A stretch of DNA of 64,000 bases from DAHUXD01 sp963736455 (GCA_963736455.1 CAVTON010000001.1:1-64000); one strand, 5' to 3'. Shown: positions 45,511 to 55,256, numbered from the stretch's first letter. Notes: generated by a model from the sequence alone, not told the origin. Made by a program: numbers and translations.

Positions 45511-46784
45511 GGCGCTGGTGCTCGTCGAGCCGCTGGTCCCGATTCTCCCACTAATTCGCGATAGACCGCGATGCACTGCGCCGCGGCCTCCCGCCAGGTG
45601 AGGCGGCCCACCTCGGCGCGGCCCCGCTCCGAGAGCGTTCTTCGCAGCGGCTCGAACGCGAGCACAGAGAGGATCTTGGAGGCGAGGTCGTCGACGTCCC
45701 CGAACTCGACGCGCAGCAGGTCCCGGACGACTTCCGACACGCCGGCGAACTTCGAGACGATCACGGGGGTCCCCTGGCGGAGGGCCTCGAGGGCGGCGAG
45801 CCCGAATGGCTCGGAGAGGGACGGCATGACGAAAACATCGGCGCGGGCGTACAGCCGGTCGAGCTCCGCGGGAGGGAGAAAGCCGGTGAAGAGAAAGCGC
45901 GGCAGAAGCCCCGCCGCGGCGACGCGCTCGATCATCGCGGGCAGCCGGTCGCCCGAGCCGGCCATCACGAACTTGACGTCGGGCCGCTCGGCCGCCACGC
46001 GGGCGGCCGCCTCGACGAAGTACTCCGGGCCCTTCTGCCTCGTGATCCGGCCCGCGAACAGCACGAGCGGTTCCCCCTCCTCGACGGTCCAGCGGTCCGC
46101 GGCGCCGCGCGCATCGATCGCGTTGTGGACGATTCGCAGGCGCTCTCGCTCGACGCGGTATTCGCGGACGAGGAGGTCGGCCGTATACCGCGACACGGCG
46201 ACGACACGGTCCGCCGCCGCGAGACCCAGCCGCTCGATCTCGGAGACGAGGCCGCTGCCTCGCCCACCGGCGCGGTCGAACTCGGTCGCGTGCACGTGCA
46301 GGACGAGGGGCTTGCCGCTCGAGCGCCGCGCCTCGATCCCGGCGAGAAACGTCATCCAGTCGTGCGCGTGGATGACGTCGAAAGCCTCGCGCGCCGCGAT
46401 CTCCGCCGCCGCGGATGCGTAGGCGAGAACCTCGCGCGAAAGATCGGGCCCGTAGAGCCCCGGGATCGCCGCGGGCGGGGCGGCCGCGGCGGCCCGGGGG
46501 CCGAGCTCGACGAGCTCCGTCGTGTAGGGCTTTAGGCGGCTCGTGATGCGCCGCAGCCGGATGCGGCGGGGCCGCGCCCGGGGCGGCGGAGGTTGACCCG
46601 AGGGCGAAACCGAGGGCGAGAGGATCCGCAGATTCGGCGACGCCGGCGAAAGACCTCGGCGCGGCAGGACCAGAGTGACCTCCGTGTCGAGCTCGACGAG
46701 GCCGCGCACGAGACCCTCGCAGGCGATGCCCAGCCCCCCGCTGACGTGGGGCGGGAACTCCCACCCGAACATGAGGACGCGCAT
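45507..46784 (-). CDS. GT4-type glycosyltransferase (glycogen synthase-like)
   Basis: A 425-residue GT-B enzyme. Features are the N-terminal FGWEFPPHVSGGLGIACEGL (glycine-rich nucleotide-sugar turn), FDVIHAHDWMTFLAG, and the C-terminal donor site LFAGRITRQKGPEYFVEAA and MPSLSEPFGLAALEALRQGTP with the EPFG...E motif. It lies between a debranching enzyme and a GH57 enzyme and is thus likely an alpha-glucan synthase, though GT4 acceptors vary. Spacing: 21 bp after the debranching gene. Confidence 0.9.
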   Translation of the reverse strand: MRVLMFGWEFPPHVSGGLGIACEGLVRGLVELDTEVTLVLPRRGLSPASPNLRILSPSVSPSGQPPPPRARPRRIRLRRITSRLKPYTTELVELGPRAAAAAPPAAIPGLYGPDLSREVLAYASAAAEIAAREAFDVIHAHDWMTFLAGIEARRSSGKPLVLHVHATEFDRAGGRGSGLVSEIERLGLAAADRVVAVSRYTADLLVREYRVERERLRIVHNAIDARGAADRWTVEEGEPLVLFAGRITRQKGPEYFVEAAARVAAERPDVKFVMAGSGDRLPAMIERVAAAGLLPRFLFTGFLPPAELDRLYARADVFVMPSLSEPFGLAALEALRQGTPVIVSKFAGVSEVVRDLLRVEFGDVDDLASKILSVLAFEPLRRTLSERGRAEVGRLTWREAAAQCIAVYRELVGESGPAARRAPAP

Positions 46785-46805
46785 GGTGAAGACCGCCGGC
46801 GGAAC

Positions 46806-48794
46806 CTAGTCCCCTCCCAGCAGATGGGTGTACACCACGCGCAGGACCTCGGAAACGGACCACGCTTGAGCGAAGCAGCCCCGGGGCGTGTGCGGCGGGT
46901 CGCCGTCGAACGATTCGGAGATGAAGCCGAGACCCGCCTCCCGCACGTGAGCCCGCAGGGGAGCGAGCAGGGCCCGCATCGTGCGCCGCGAGTCCTCGTT
47001 GTGCCCGAAGACGCGGAAGTGCGCGTCCGCGAACGGGCCCATCAGCCACGGCCAGACGGTTCCCTGGTGCGCGGCCGCCGCGCGCGCCGCTTCGTTTCCC
47101 GAAGAGCGCCCGCGGTAGCGCGGGTCGGCCGCGTCGAGCGTGCGCAGGCCGAAGGGCGTCAGCAGCTCGCGCCGGACGGTCCAGTAGACCGACCGGGCGC
47201 GGTGCGGCGGCAGCAGGTCATCGGTCAGCGCGGCGGCGAGTATCTGGTTCGGGCGCAGGCTCGCGTCGGGTCCGCCATCGCCCACGACGTCGTAGAGACA
47301 ACCCAGGGTCCCGTTCCAGAACGTCTCGTTGAAGCGGCGGGCGACGTGCCACGCCTCGGACTCGAGCTCGCGCGCCCGGCCGGCCTCCTCCGAGAGCCGC
47401 TCGAGGCGGGCCGCGGCCTTCAGCGCCGCGTGCCAGAGCGCATTCACCTCGACGGCGCGGCCGGCGCGAGGCGTGACCGGGAGCCCGTCCACGACCGCAT
47501 CCATCCAGGTGAGGGCGCGTGCGGGCGAGTCGCCGACGAGCAGTCCATCCGGACCGATGCCGATCCCGAATCGGGCGCCGCGGCGGTAAGCCTCGATGAT
47601 CGCGCGCACCGCTCCGAGCAGCGGCGAGGGCGCGAGCGGATTGCGGCGCGCCCGCCCGAACGAGTCCACGGCGAGGACGAACCAGAGCGAGGCGTCGATC
47701 GAGTCGTATTCGGGCTCGCCCTCCTCGCGGGAGAAGTGGCTGGGGATCAGCCCGTCCCGGCGCAGCGCCGCAAAGGTGTTCAGCACCCGCGCGATCGAGC
47801 CGGCGCGTCCCGTCGCCTGCGCGAGGCCCGGCGCGGCGATCATCGCCTGGCGGCCCCAGTCGGCGAGCCAGGGGAAACCCGCGAGGATCGTCGCGCGCCG
47901 GAGGTCTGCCTCGGCGACGAAGCTCTCGGCGCGCCGCGCCAGCTCGTCGAAGATCGGGTCCTGGGTCGGCGTGAAGGACTGGCGGCGCCGACGCTCCTCG
48001 TCCAGGAAGTGCTCCGGATCGGCGGCGACCTCCTCGAGCGAGAACAGGGCGAAGGCGCGCGCATCGGGCCGCAGCGTCCACGTCCACTCGAGCGGGCTCC
48101 AGAGGTCCTCCTCGGCGTCGTAACCGCGCTCCGCCTCCTCGGCGTAGCGGAAGTGCCGGTACCAGACGGATTCCGCCTGCACGGACGCGAAGACCCCGCG
48201 CAGGTAGAGGCGCGGCAGGTACGGCACGGGCCGCACCCAGGACACTTCGCCCCGGACCTCGGTCGCGGGGTCCCAGCCCTCCGTCTCGGCCTGGAGGCGA
48301 TGCGATCCACGGAACGCGAGCAGCGGCCGCACTCTCAGGGTGATCTCCGTTGCGCCCCGGTTGACCCAGCGCGCGATCGCGAGGGAGCGCTCGCGCACCA
48401 GGCACAGCGACCGCTCGACGGCGAAGGCTTCCGTCTCGTGCCTCCAGGTCGGGAAGGGCTCCAGGCGGAATCGCGAAAGCGTGCGGGACCCGTCGGGATG
48501 GTCGGCGTCGCGGTAGGCCTGCGCCGAGATTCCCGTCGTGACACCCGACGCCGTCACGAGCTCGTCGCATCCCGAGACCATCATCCAGCGCCGCCGCGGC
48601 GGCGGGATCGCGGGGACGTACCAGCCGTGGTAGCGGCGCGTGCGGGTGCCGGCGACGGTGCCGCAGGCGAAGCCGCCGAAGCCGTCGGTCTCCAGCCACT
48701 CGAGGCCCAGAGCGCGGCCCTCGAGCTCGGCGGCGGTGCGCTCGAGCGGCCTGCGAACGCTCGACGCGGTCTGCGGGGGTATCGATCGAGACAC
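46806..48794 (-). CDS. Glycogen debranching enzyme (GDE type)
   Basis: A 662-residue amylo-alpha-1,6-glucosidase-type protein. It has the N-terminal GDE domain signature LETDGFGGFACGTVAGTR and TRRYHGWYVP, and the C-terminal (alpha/alpha)6 domain with EPEYDSIDASLWFVLAV, GRAVEVNALWHAALKAAARL and GNEAARAAAAHQGTVWPWLMG. It would remove alpha-1,6 branch stubs from glycogen. GTG 48794 is selected: GGGGGAGG lies about 12 bases before it, whereas the alternative TTG 48830 has no site. It is the first gene of a four-gene operon divergent from tkt. Confidence 0.88.
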   Translation of the reverse strand: MSRSIPPQTASSVRRPLERTAAELEGRALGLEWLETDGFGGFACGTVAGTRTRRYHGWYVPAIPPPRRRWMMVSGCDELVTASGVTTGISAQAYRDADHPDGSRTLSRFRLEPFPTWRHETEAFAVERSLCLVRERSLAIARWVNRGATEITLRVRPLLAFRGSHRLQAETEGWDPATEVRGEVSWVRPVPYLPRLYLRGVFASVQAESVWYRHFRYAEEAERGYDAEEDLWSPLEWTWTLRPDARAFALFSLEEVAADPEHFLDEERRRRQSFTPTQDPIFDELARRAESFVAEADLRRATILAGFPWLADWGRQAMIAAPGLAQATGRAGSIARVLNTFAALRRDGLIPSHFSREEGEPEYDSIDASLWFVLAVDSFGRARRNPLAPSPLLGAVRAIIEAYRRGARFGIGIGPDGLLVGDSPARALTWMDAVVDGLPVTPRAGRAVEVNALWHAALKAAARLERLSEEAGRARELESEAWHVARRFNETFWNGTLGCLYDVVGDGGPDASLRPNQILAAALTDDLLPPHRARSVYWTVRRELLTPFGLRTLDAADPRYRGRSSGNEAARAAAAHQGTVWPWLMGPFADAHFRVFGHNEDSRRTMRALLAPLRAHVREAGLGFISESFDGDPPHTPRGCFAQAWSVSEVLRVVYTHLLGGD

Positions 48795-48922
48795 GCGGCG
48801 AAAAAACCTCCCCCGCCGATTCTCTATCAAATGGGCCCGCCGAAGTCGGTTTCCCTGTCTTCATGCGGTCTTCGGGAAGGGCCGGGAGCCGCGTAATAAG
48901 ATCGAAGATCGAGGAGGCCCTC

Positions 48923-50944
48923 TTGAGCACCGTGAAGACTTCTCTCGACGAGCTCTGCATCGACACCATCCGGACGCTCTCGATCGACATGGTGCAGAAG
49001 GCCAACTCGGGCCATCCGGGGCTCCCGCTCGGCGCGTCTCCGATGGCCTACGTATTGTGGCAGCGGTACCTTCGCCACAATCCACGCAACCCGCACTGGC
49101 CGGACCGGGACCGGTTCGTCCTGTCGGCCGGGCACGGCTGCGCGCTGCTCTACAGCCTGCTGCACCTCACCGGGTACGACCTGACGCTGGACGATCTCGA
49201 GGCGTTCCGGCAGTGGGGCAGCCGCACGCCCGGCCACCCCGAGACGCACCTGACGCCCGGGGTCGAGGCGACGACCGGCCCGCTCGGCCAGGGCACCGCG
49301 AACGCGGTCGGCATGGCGATCGCCGAGCGGTTCCTGGCGGCGCGATACAACCGGCCCGGCCACGAGATCGTGAACCATCGGACCTTCGCGCTCGTGGGCG
49401 ACGGCGACCTCATGGAGGGGATCTCCTCGGAGGCGGGCTCGCTCGCCGGCCACCTCAAGCTCGGAAAGCTCGTCTACCTCTACGACGACAACCACGTTTC
49501 TCTCGACGGGCCGACCAGGCAGGCGTTCACCGAAGACGTTCTCCGCCGGTACGAGGCCTACGACTGGCAGGTCCTCCGGGTGGAAGACGGGAACAGCGAT
49601 CTCGACGCGATCGACGGGGCGATCGAGGTCGCCGTCTCACAGCAGAATCGCCCCACGATCATTGCCGTGAGGACGACGATCGGCTACGGCTCGCCGCACA
49701 AGGCCGGCACCTCCGCCGCGCACGGCAGCCCGCTCGGCGTCGAGGAGGTCGCGCTCACGAAGAAGGCCCTGGGCTGGGAGTGGACCGATGCGTTCCACGA
49801 GCCGCCCGAGGCGCTGGAGCACTTCCGGACGGCCGTCGAGCGCGGCGTCCACTGGGAGGGCGAGTGGGAGCGCCGGTTCGCGGCCTGGGCGGCGGCATAT
49901 CCGGATCTGGCGGAGGAGTGGCGGACCGCGCGCCGGGGCGCCCTGCCGAAGGGCTGGGACGAGGATCTTCCGAGCTGGAAGGCGGGCGAGTCGCTCGCGA
50001 CCCGGGTGGCCGGCGGCAAGGCGATCAATGCGATCGCTCCCCGCGTGCCGTGGCTCCTCGGCGGAGACGCCGACCTCTCGGAGTCGACGAAGACGAAGAT
50101 CGAGTCGGCCGGAGACTTCGACGGGCAGACCGGCGAGGGCAACAACATCCACTACGGCGTGCGCGAGCACGCCATGGCGGCGATCGCCAACGGGTTGAGC
50201 TACCACGGAGGCGTCCGCCCGTTCGTCGCCACCTTCTTCTGCTTCTCCGACTACATGCGTCCGGCCATCCGGCTGGCCGCGCTGAATCGTCTTCCGACGA
50301 TCTTCGTCTGGACGCACGACTCGATCGGTCTCGGCGAAGACGGTCCGACGCATCAGGCCGTCGAGCACCTGATGGCGCTGCGGGTCATGCCGTTCTTCAC
50401 CGTGATCCGGCCGGGAGACGCCAACGAGACCGTCGACGCGTGGAAGGCGATCATGGAGCACCGCGACGGGGCCATCGGCCTGGTGCTGTGCCGTCAGAAC
50501 ATCCCCGTCCTCGACCGCAGCGGCGCGCGAGGGGACCTTTCGCGCGGGGCGTACATCCTCGCGGAGGCCTCGGGCGGTGCGCCGAAGGTCATCCTGATGG
50601 CGACGGGCTCGGAGCTCCAGCTGGCCGTCGCGGGGCGCCAGAAGCTCGAGGCCGAGGGCATCCCGGCCCGCGTCGTCTCGATGCCCTGCTGGGAGTTCTT
50701 CGACCGTCAGCCGCGCGAGTATCGCGACGAGGTCCTGCCGCCCTCGGTCAAGGCGCGCCTGTCGATCGAGGCCGGCGTGACGCTGGGGTGGCAGAAATAC
50801 GTCGGCGACGGCGGCGGCTCGATCGGAGTGGATCGCTACGGCGCGTCGGCGCCCGGCGACGTCGTGATGCGCGAGTACGGCTTCACGGCGGACCACGTGG
50901 TCGCCTTCGCGCGCCGGCTCGTCGGAGGAGGGAGGTCCTCATGA
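48923..50944 (+). CDS. tkt: Transketolase (TTG start)
   Basis: Transfers two-carbon ketol units in the pentose phosphate pathway using thiamine diphosphate. The 673-residue product starts MSTVKTSLDELCIDTIRTLSIDMV and has KANSGHPGLPLG, the ThDP-Mg motif GDGDLMEGISSEAGSLAGHLKLGKLVYLYDDN-type (GDGD, here at about residue 155), HGSPLG and GEDGPTHQ. TTG 48923 is supported by GAGGAGG five bases upstream; a frame open to 48863 has no homology. It begins the tkt-tal-pgi-zwf operon (ATGA overlap with tal). A TAATAAG sequence near 48895 may be its -10. Confidence 0.95.
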   Translation: MSTVKTSLDELCIDTIRTLSIDMVQKANSGHPGLPLGASPMAYVLWQRYLRHNPRNPHWPDRDRFVLSAGHGCALLYSLLHLTGYDLTLDDLEAFRQWGSRTPGHPETHLTPGVEATTGPLGQGTANAVGMAIAERFLAARYNRPGHEIVNHRTFALVGDGDLMEGISSEAGSLAGHLKLGKLVYLYDDNHVSLDGPTRQAFTEDVLRRYEAYDWQVLRVEDGNSDLDAIDGAIEVAVSQQNRPTIIAVRTTIGYGSPHKAGTSAAHGSPLGVEEVALTKKALGWEWTDAFHEPPEALEHFRTAVERGVHWEGEWERRFAAWAAAYPDLAEEWRTARRGALPKGWDEDLPSWKAGESLATRVAGGKAINAIAPRVPWLLGGDADLSESTKTKIESAGDFDGQTGEGNNIHYGVREHAMAAIANGLSYHGGVRPFVATFFCFSDYMRPAIRLAALNRLPTIFVWTHDSIGLGEDGPTHQAVEHLMALRVMPFFTVIRPGDANETVDAWKAIMEHRDGAIGLVLCRQNIPVLDRSGARGDLSRGAYILAEASGGAPKVILMATGSELQLAVAGRQKLEAEGIPARVVSMPCWEFFDRQPREYRDEVLPPSVKARLSIEAGVTLGWQKYVGDGGGSIGVDRYGASAPGDVVMREYGFTADHVVAFARRLVGGGRSS

Positions 50945-52059
50945 ATTCCAACCGTCTCAAGGCGTTGTCCGAGCTCGGTCAGAGCGTCTGGTACGACTAC
51001 ATCCGCCGGGACCTGATCGACGGCGGCGGTCTCGCCCGCCTGATCGCCGAGGACGGCCTCTCGGGCATGACGTCGAACCCGACGATCTTCGAGAAGGCCA
51101 TCGCGGGAAGCTCGCTCTACGACGCGGACATCCGCGGCGCCGGCGCGGGGCGTTCTCCCGCAGAGGTCTTCGAGGCGCTGGCCGTTCGCGACGTCCAGGC
51201 GGCGGCCGACGTCTTCCGGCCGTCGTTCGACGCCCGAAAGGGCGACGACGGCTTCGTCTCGATCGAGGTCGGCCCGCAGCTCGCCCGCGACACGCAGGGC
51301 ACGATCGACGAGGCGCGGCGGCTCTGGAAGGAGTGCGGCCGCCCGAACGTCATGGTCAAGATCCCGGGCACGGCCGAGGGGGTTCCGGCCATCCGCCAGT
51401 GCCTGACCGAGGGCATCAACATCAACGTCACGCTGCTCTTCTCCGTGCCCCGCTACCGGGAGGTCATGGAGGCGCACATGGCCGCGCTCGAGGCGCGCCG
51501 GAAGGCCGGCGAGCCGATCGGCACGCTGCGATCGGTCGCGAGCTTCTTCGTGTCGCGCGTGGACACGAACGTGGATCCGAAGCTCGACGCGCGGACGAAG
51601 GCGGGCGACACGCGGGCGAAGGCCCTTCGGAGCCGCATCGCGGTCGCCAACGCGCGCATCGCGTACGAGGCGTTCGAGGAGGTGTACGCGAGCCCGCGCT
51701 GGAAATCCCTCGAGGGGGAGGGCGCCCGCCGTCAGCGCCCGCTGTGGGCCTCCACCTCCACGAAGGACCCGTCGCTGCCCGATCTCTACTACGTCGAGGC
51801 GCTGATCGCGCCCGACTCGGTGGACACGATGCCTCCCGACACGCTCGAGGCGTACCGCGATCACGGAGACCCGAAGGTCCGCATCCGCGACGATCGGGAC
51901 GTGGCGGCGGCCGACTTCCGGGCGCTGCGGGACCTCGGCATCTCGATCGACGCCGTCGCCGACGAGCTCGAGAAGGAGGGCGTCCAGAAGTTCTCCGCCT
52001 CCTTCGACAGCCTCCTGAAGACCATCGGCGAGAAGCAGCGCGCGATGAGGGTGGCCTGA
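50941..52059 (+). CDS. tal: Transaldolase
   Basis: Transfers a dihydroxyacetone unit between sugar phosphates through a Schiff-base lysine. The 372-residue product has GMTSNPTIFEKAI, the catalytic lysine in NVMVKIPGTAEG (Lys140), NINVTLLFS, ASFFVSRVD and WASTSTKDP. It matches the N-terminal half of the bifunctional transaldolase/phosphoglucose isomerase known in related phyla. The stop (TGA 52057-52059) comes right after the last helix (FDSLLKTIGEKQRAMRVA), at the point where the fused protein would enter the Pgi domain, which continues here in the next gene. Confidence 0.95.
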   Translation: MNSNRLKALSELGQSVWYDYIRRDLIDGGGLARLIAEDGLSGMTSNPTIFEKAIAGSSLYDADIRGAGAGRSPAEVFEALAVRDVQAAADVFRPSFDARKGDDGFVSIEVGPQLARDTQGTIDEARRLWKECGRPNVMVKIPGTAEGVPAIRQCLTEGININVTLLFSVPRYREVMEAHMAALEARRKAGEPIGTLRSVASFFVSRVDTNVDPKLDARTKAGDTRAKALRSRIAVANARIAYEAFEEVYASPRWKSLEGEGARRQRPLWASTSTKDPSLPDLYYVEALIAPDSVDTMPPDTLEAYRDHGDPKVRIRDDRDVAAADFRALRDLGISIDAVADELEKEGVQKFSASFDSLLKTIGEKQRAMRVA

Positions 52060-53687
52060 ACCTCCAGCCCGACGGCGCGGCCTCCCGCTGCCGGGAAGCG
52101 GCCGCGCGGTTGATCTCCGAGCGGGCGGTCGAACGGATCTGGGCGGGCGACGGGTCCTACTGGAGGCCGGAAGCGCTCGCGCGAAAGCAGATCGAGGCCT
52201 CGCTCGGCTGGCTGACCCTTCCGGAACGGATGGTCGAGACGGTGCCCGACCTGGAAAAGCTCGCGGCCGCAATCCGGACGGAAGCGGACCGCGTCGTCGT
52301 GGTCGGCTCGGGCGGGGCCGCGCTGGCGCCCTGGGCGCTCGCCGGAACCGTCGAACCGGCCGAGGGGTTCCCGGCTCTCGCGGTGCTCGACACGACGGAG
52401 CCTTCGGCGGTCACGGCGGCGGTCGGCGCCTTCGATCCCGCGAGGACCGTGTTCGTGATTGCGTCGAGGACCGGAGCGGGGCTCGAGACGAATCTCCTCT
52501 TCGACGTTCTGTTCGGGAACGCGGCGAGGACGCTCGGCGAGGTCCCGGCGGGCCAGCGCTTCCTCGCTGTCACGGAACCGGGTTCGGCCCTCGCGACCGA
52601 GGCGGGGAAGCGTCGCGTCCGCGCGGTCATCCCGGCGGATCCGCGCACGCCCGCGCTCTTCGGCGCCCTCTCGCCGTTCGGTCTCGTCCCGGCGGCTCTG
52701 GCCGGCCGCAAGATTCGCGAAGTGCTCGATCGCGCCGGCCGCATGGCCGAGGCGTGTCGCGCCCCGGGCGCCGAAAATCCGGGCCTCCTGCTCGGGGCGG
52801 CGCTCGGGGCCGAGGCGGCCGCCGGACGCGACAAGCTGACGCTCTCGGCGGCACGCGAGGCCGGAGGCCTTGCCCGATGGCTCGAGGCCCTCGTGGGCTC
52901 CGCGACGGGCCATGACGGCAAGGGCATCGTCCCGATCGAGGGCGAGCCGCTGGGTGCTCCCGACGTGTACGGGTCGGACCGCGTCTTCGCGCGATTCGAG
53001 ATGGCCGGTGCTCCGGATGCGGCGGCGGATCGGCGGCTGGCGACTCTCGTGGAGCACGGCCATCCTCTGCTGGGGTTCGTCCTGCGCGACGAGCTCGATC
53101 TCGGCGCCGAGATCTATCGCTGGCAGTTCGCGTCCGCCGTCGCCGGACGCCTGCTGGCGGTCAATCCCTTCGACGAGTCGGACCAGGCCGACGTGCGAAA
53201 TCGCGCCAGCCGCATGCTCGCCGGAGGCGCCATCGAGCCCGCCGCGGCGGCGGCTTCGGCGGACGGCGGCTTTCCGCGGCTGCTGGCCTCGATCCAGCCC
53301 GGCGACTACTTCGCGATCTCGGCGTACGTGCCGGAGAGTCCGGCGGCCGCGGAGGCGCTCGAGGCCCTGCGGCTCGCGGTCCGGGATTCGAAGCGCGTGG
53401 CGACGATCGCCGGTTTCGGCCCGCGGGTCCAGCACGCCGCGGGACAGGTCCAGAAGGGCGGCCCGCCCCGCGGGGCGTTCCTGCAGCTGACCGCGTCCTC
53501 GGCGGCGGACCTGGCGATCCCGGCGCGGCCGTGGGGTTTCCAGACGGTGTTCGCGGCGCAGGCCGACGCGGAGCTCGAGGCCCTCGTGGCGCGGGGCCGG
53601 CGTGCGGTCCGCGTGCGGCTCGAAACGGACCCCGGGCAGGCGATCGCCGGGCTCACCGCGCTGGTCGCCCGCGAGGCGGCCGCGTGA
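52056..53687 (+). CDS. pgi: Glucose-6-phosphate isomerase-like protein, possibly CTG start
   Basis: SIS-fold protein of 543 residues corresponding to the Pgi half of Tal-Pgi fusions. It has AARLISERAVERIWAGDGSYW, the first SIS glycine loop VVVVGSGGAALAPWALAG, FVIASRTGAGLETNLLFDVLFG, and VQHAAGQVQKGGPP near the end, the equivalent of the HSTGQLHKGGP isomerase motif. The frame differs from tal. In-frame starts are poor: CTG 52056 overlaps the tal stop as CTGA and has GAGGGTGG upstream, and TTG 52110 would cut the first helix. The missing ATG suggests recent fission, a frameshift, or re-initiation. Confidence 0.8.
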   Translation: MNLQPDGAASRCREAAARLISERAVERIWAGDGSYWRPEALARKQIEASLGWLTLPERMVETVPDLEKLAAAIRTEADRVVVVGSGGAALAPWALAGTVEPAEGFPALAVLDTTEPSAVTAAVGAFDPARTVFVIASRTGAGLETNLLFDVLFGNAARTLGEVPAGQRFLAVTEPGSALATEAGKRRVRAVIPADPRTPALFGALSPFGLVPAALAGRKIREVLDRAGRMAEACRAPGAENPGLLLGAALGAEAAAGRDKLTLSAAREAGGLARWLEALVGSATGHDGKGIVPIEGEPLGAPDVYGSDRVFARFEMAGAPDAAADRRLATLVEHGHPLLGFVLRDELDLGAEIYRWQFASAVAGRLLAVNPFDESDQADVRNRASRMLAGGAIEPAAAAASADGGFPRLLASIQPGDYFAISAYVPESPAAAEALEALRLAVRDSKRVATIAGFGPRVQHAAGQVQKGGPPRGAFLQLTASSAADLAIPARPWGFQTVFAAQADAELEALVARGRRAVRVRLETDPGQAIAGLTALVAREAAA

Positions 53688-55192
53688 GTGCCGCGCCCTC
53701 CGCTCCCCGGCGCGAGGAGGAGATCCGCCCGCCGGCCACACTCGTGATCTTCGGCGCCTCGGGCGATCTGACCCGCCGCCTCCTCGCGCCCGCGATCGCC
53801 CACCTGAATCGGGACGGCGCCCTCTCGCCGGATTTTGCGATCGTCGGCATCGGCCGGTCCGAGTACACGGACGAGGCGTTCCGCTCGCACCTCGAGGGCG
53901 GCGCCCGCGAATTCACGCCGCCCACGCAGGGACGGCCGGGCGACCTGCCCGACCGCGTGTCGTACGTGGCGGGCGACTTCGGCGACCCGGGCCTCTTCCG
54001 GCGCCTGCGCGAGAAGCTGGAGCAGATCGAGTCGGAGCGCGGCGGCCCCCGCCACCGCATCTTCTACTTCGCCACGCCCCCCGACGCCGACGAGGCCATC
54101 GTGACGGCGATCGGGGCCGAGGGGCTCGCGAAGGTCGCAAACGGCTGGGTGCGGGCGGTCGTCGAGAAACCGTTCGGCCACGATCTCGAGTCCGGCCGCC
54201 ACCTGAATCGCGTGCTGCTCTCGGTCTTTCCCGAGAAGCAGATCTATCGAATCGACCATTACCTCGGCAAGGAAACGGTCCAGAACATCTTCGTGCTGCG
54301 CTTCGCCAACGGCATCTTCGAGCCCCTCTGGAACCATCGGTACGTCGACCACGTCCAGATCTCGGTCGCCGAGTCGGTGGGGGTGGGCCATCGCGCCGCG
54401 TTCTACGAGAGCGCGGGCATCCTCCGCGACATGTTCCAGAACCATCTGCTGCAGCTGCTGACGCTGACCGCCATGGAACCGCCGGCCGCCTATGAGGCCG
54501 ATGCGATCCGCGCCGAGAAGGTCAAGGTCCTCCAGTCGATTCGCCCCTTTCCGGCGGACGGCATCAACGACTGGGCCGTCCGCGGCCAGTACGGGCCCGG
54601 CGTCGTGGACGGAAAGAAGGTCCCGGGCTACCGCGAAGAGCCGAAAGTCGATCCGGCTTCGGAGACGGCGACCTTCGCCGCCGTCCGGTTTGCGATCGAC
54701 AACTGGCGGTGGGCGGGAGTGCCGTTCTACCTGCGATCCGGAAAGCGGCTGGCCAAGCGCGTCACGGAGATCGCGATCGAGTTCAAGGGCGTGCCGCACC
54801 GGTTCTTCAGCAAGGCCTCGGGGGAGCTGCCCCCCAACGTGCTGCGGCTCCACATCCAGCCGGACGAGGGCGTCTCGCTGAAGTTCGGGGTCAAGATCCC
54901 CGGCTCGGTCCTCCAGATCCAGCCGGTCTACATGGATTTTCCGTACGCGAGGCTCGGCGCCCCGATCGCCGGGGGCTACGAGCGGCTGCTCCTCGACGTC
55001 ACGCACGGCGACCAGACGCTCTTCATCCGCGGCGACGAGGCCGAGCACGCATGGGAAGTCCTGACGCCGATCCTGAACGCCTGGTCGAAGACGCCCGCCC
55101 CCGAGTTTCCCAACTACGCCGCCGGCACGTTCGGCCCGGAGGCCGCCGACCGCTTCCTCGAGAAGGACGGCCGGCGGTGGAGAACGCTCTGA
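53684..55192 (+). CDS. zwf: Glucose-6-phosphate 1-dehydrogenase (GTG start)
   Basis: Catalyses the first oxidative step of the pentose phosphate pathway, producing NADPH. The 502-residue product has the dinucleotide loop IFGASGDLTRRLL, VVEKPFGHDL, the signature YRIDHYLGKE with catalytic Asp-His, and NHRYVDHVQISVAE. GTG 53684 overlaps the pgi stop as GTGA. With tkt, tal and pgi it forms a complete glucose-6-phosphate shunt unit. Confidence 0.96.
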   Translation: MSAAPSAPRREEEIRPPATLVIFGASGDLTRRLLAPAIAHLNRDGALSPDFAIVGIGRSEYTDEAFRSHLEGGAREFTPPTQGRPGDLPDRVSYVAGDFGDPGLFRRLREKLEQIESERGGPRHRIFYFATPPDADEAIVTAIGAEGLAKVANGWVRAVVEKPFGHDLESGRHLNRVLLSVFPEKQIYRIDHYLGKETVQNIFVLRFANGIFEPLWNHRYVDHVQISVAESVGVGHRAAFYESAGILRDMFQNHLLQLLTLTAMEPPAAYEADAIRAEKVKVLQSIRPFPADGINDWAVRGQYGPGVVDGKKVPGYREEPKVDPASETATFAAVRFAIDNWRWAGVPFYLRSGKRLAKRVTEIAIEFKGVPHRFFSKASGELPPNVLRLHIQPDEGVSLKFGVKIPGSVLQIQPVYMDFPYARLGAPIAGGYERLLLDVTHGDQTLFIRGDEAEHAWEVLTPILNAWSKTPAPEFPNYAAGTFGPEAADRFLEKDGRRWRTL

Positions 55193-55228
55193 AAAACGAA
55201 GGCGGACGGCGCGATCGCGCCGGCCGCC
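55192..55228 (-). terminator. Hairpin terminator between zwf and the subtilase-like gene
   Basis: The palindrome GGCGCGATCGCGCC at 55208-55221 is extended by GGCGG/CCGCC arms with one mismatch (55201-55228). On the minus strand it is followed by a T-run (55192-55196), so it would end the minus-strand protease transcript, and it may also slow zwf transcription. Confidence 0.6.
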
Positions 55229-55256
55229 CGTCGTCGAATCCGGCGTCCGTTTAGCT

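Noticed and set aside
48863..48922. Longer N-terminus for transketolase from the ATG at 48863
   Set aside because: The additional 20 residues are not family-like, and the GAGGAGG site supports TTG 48923.
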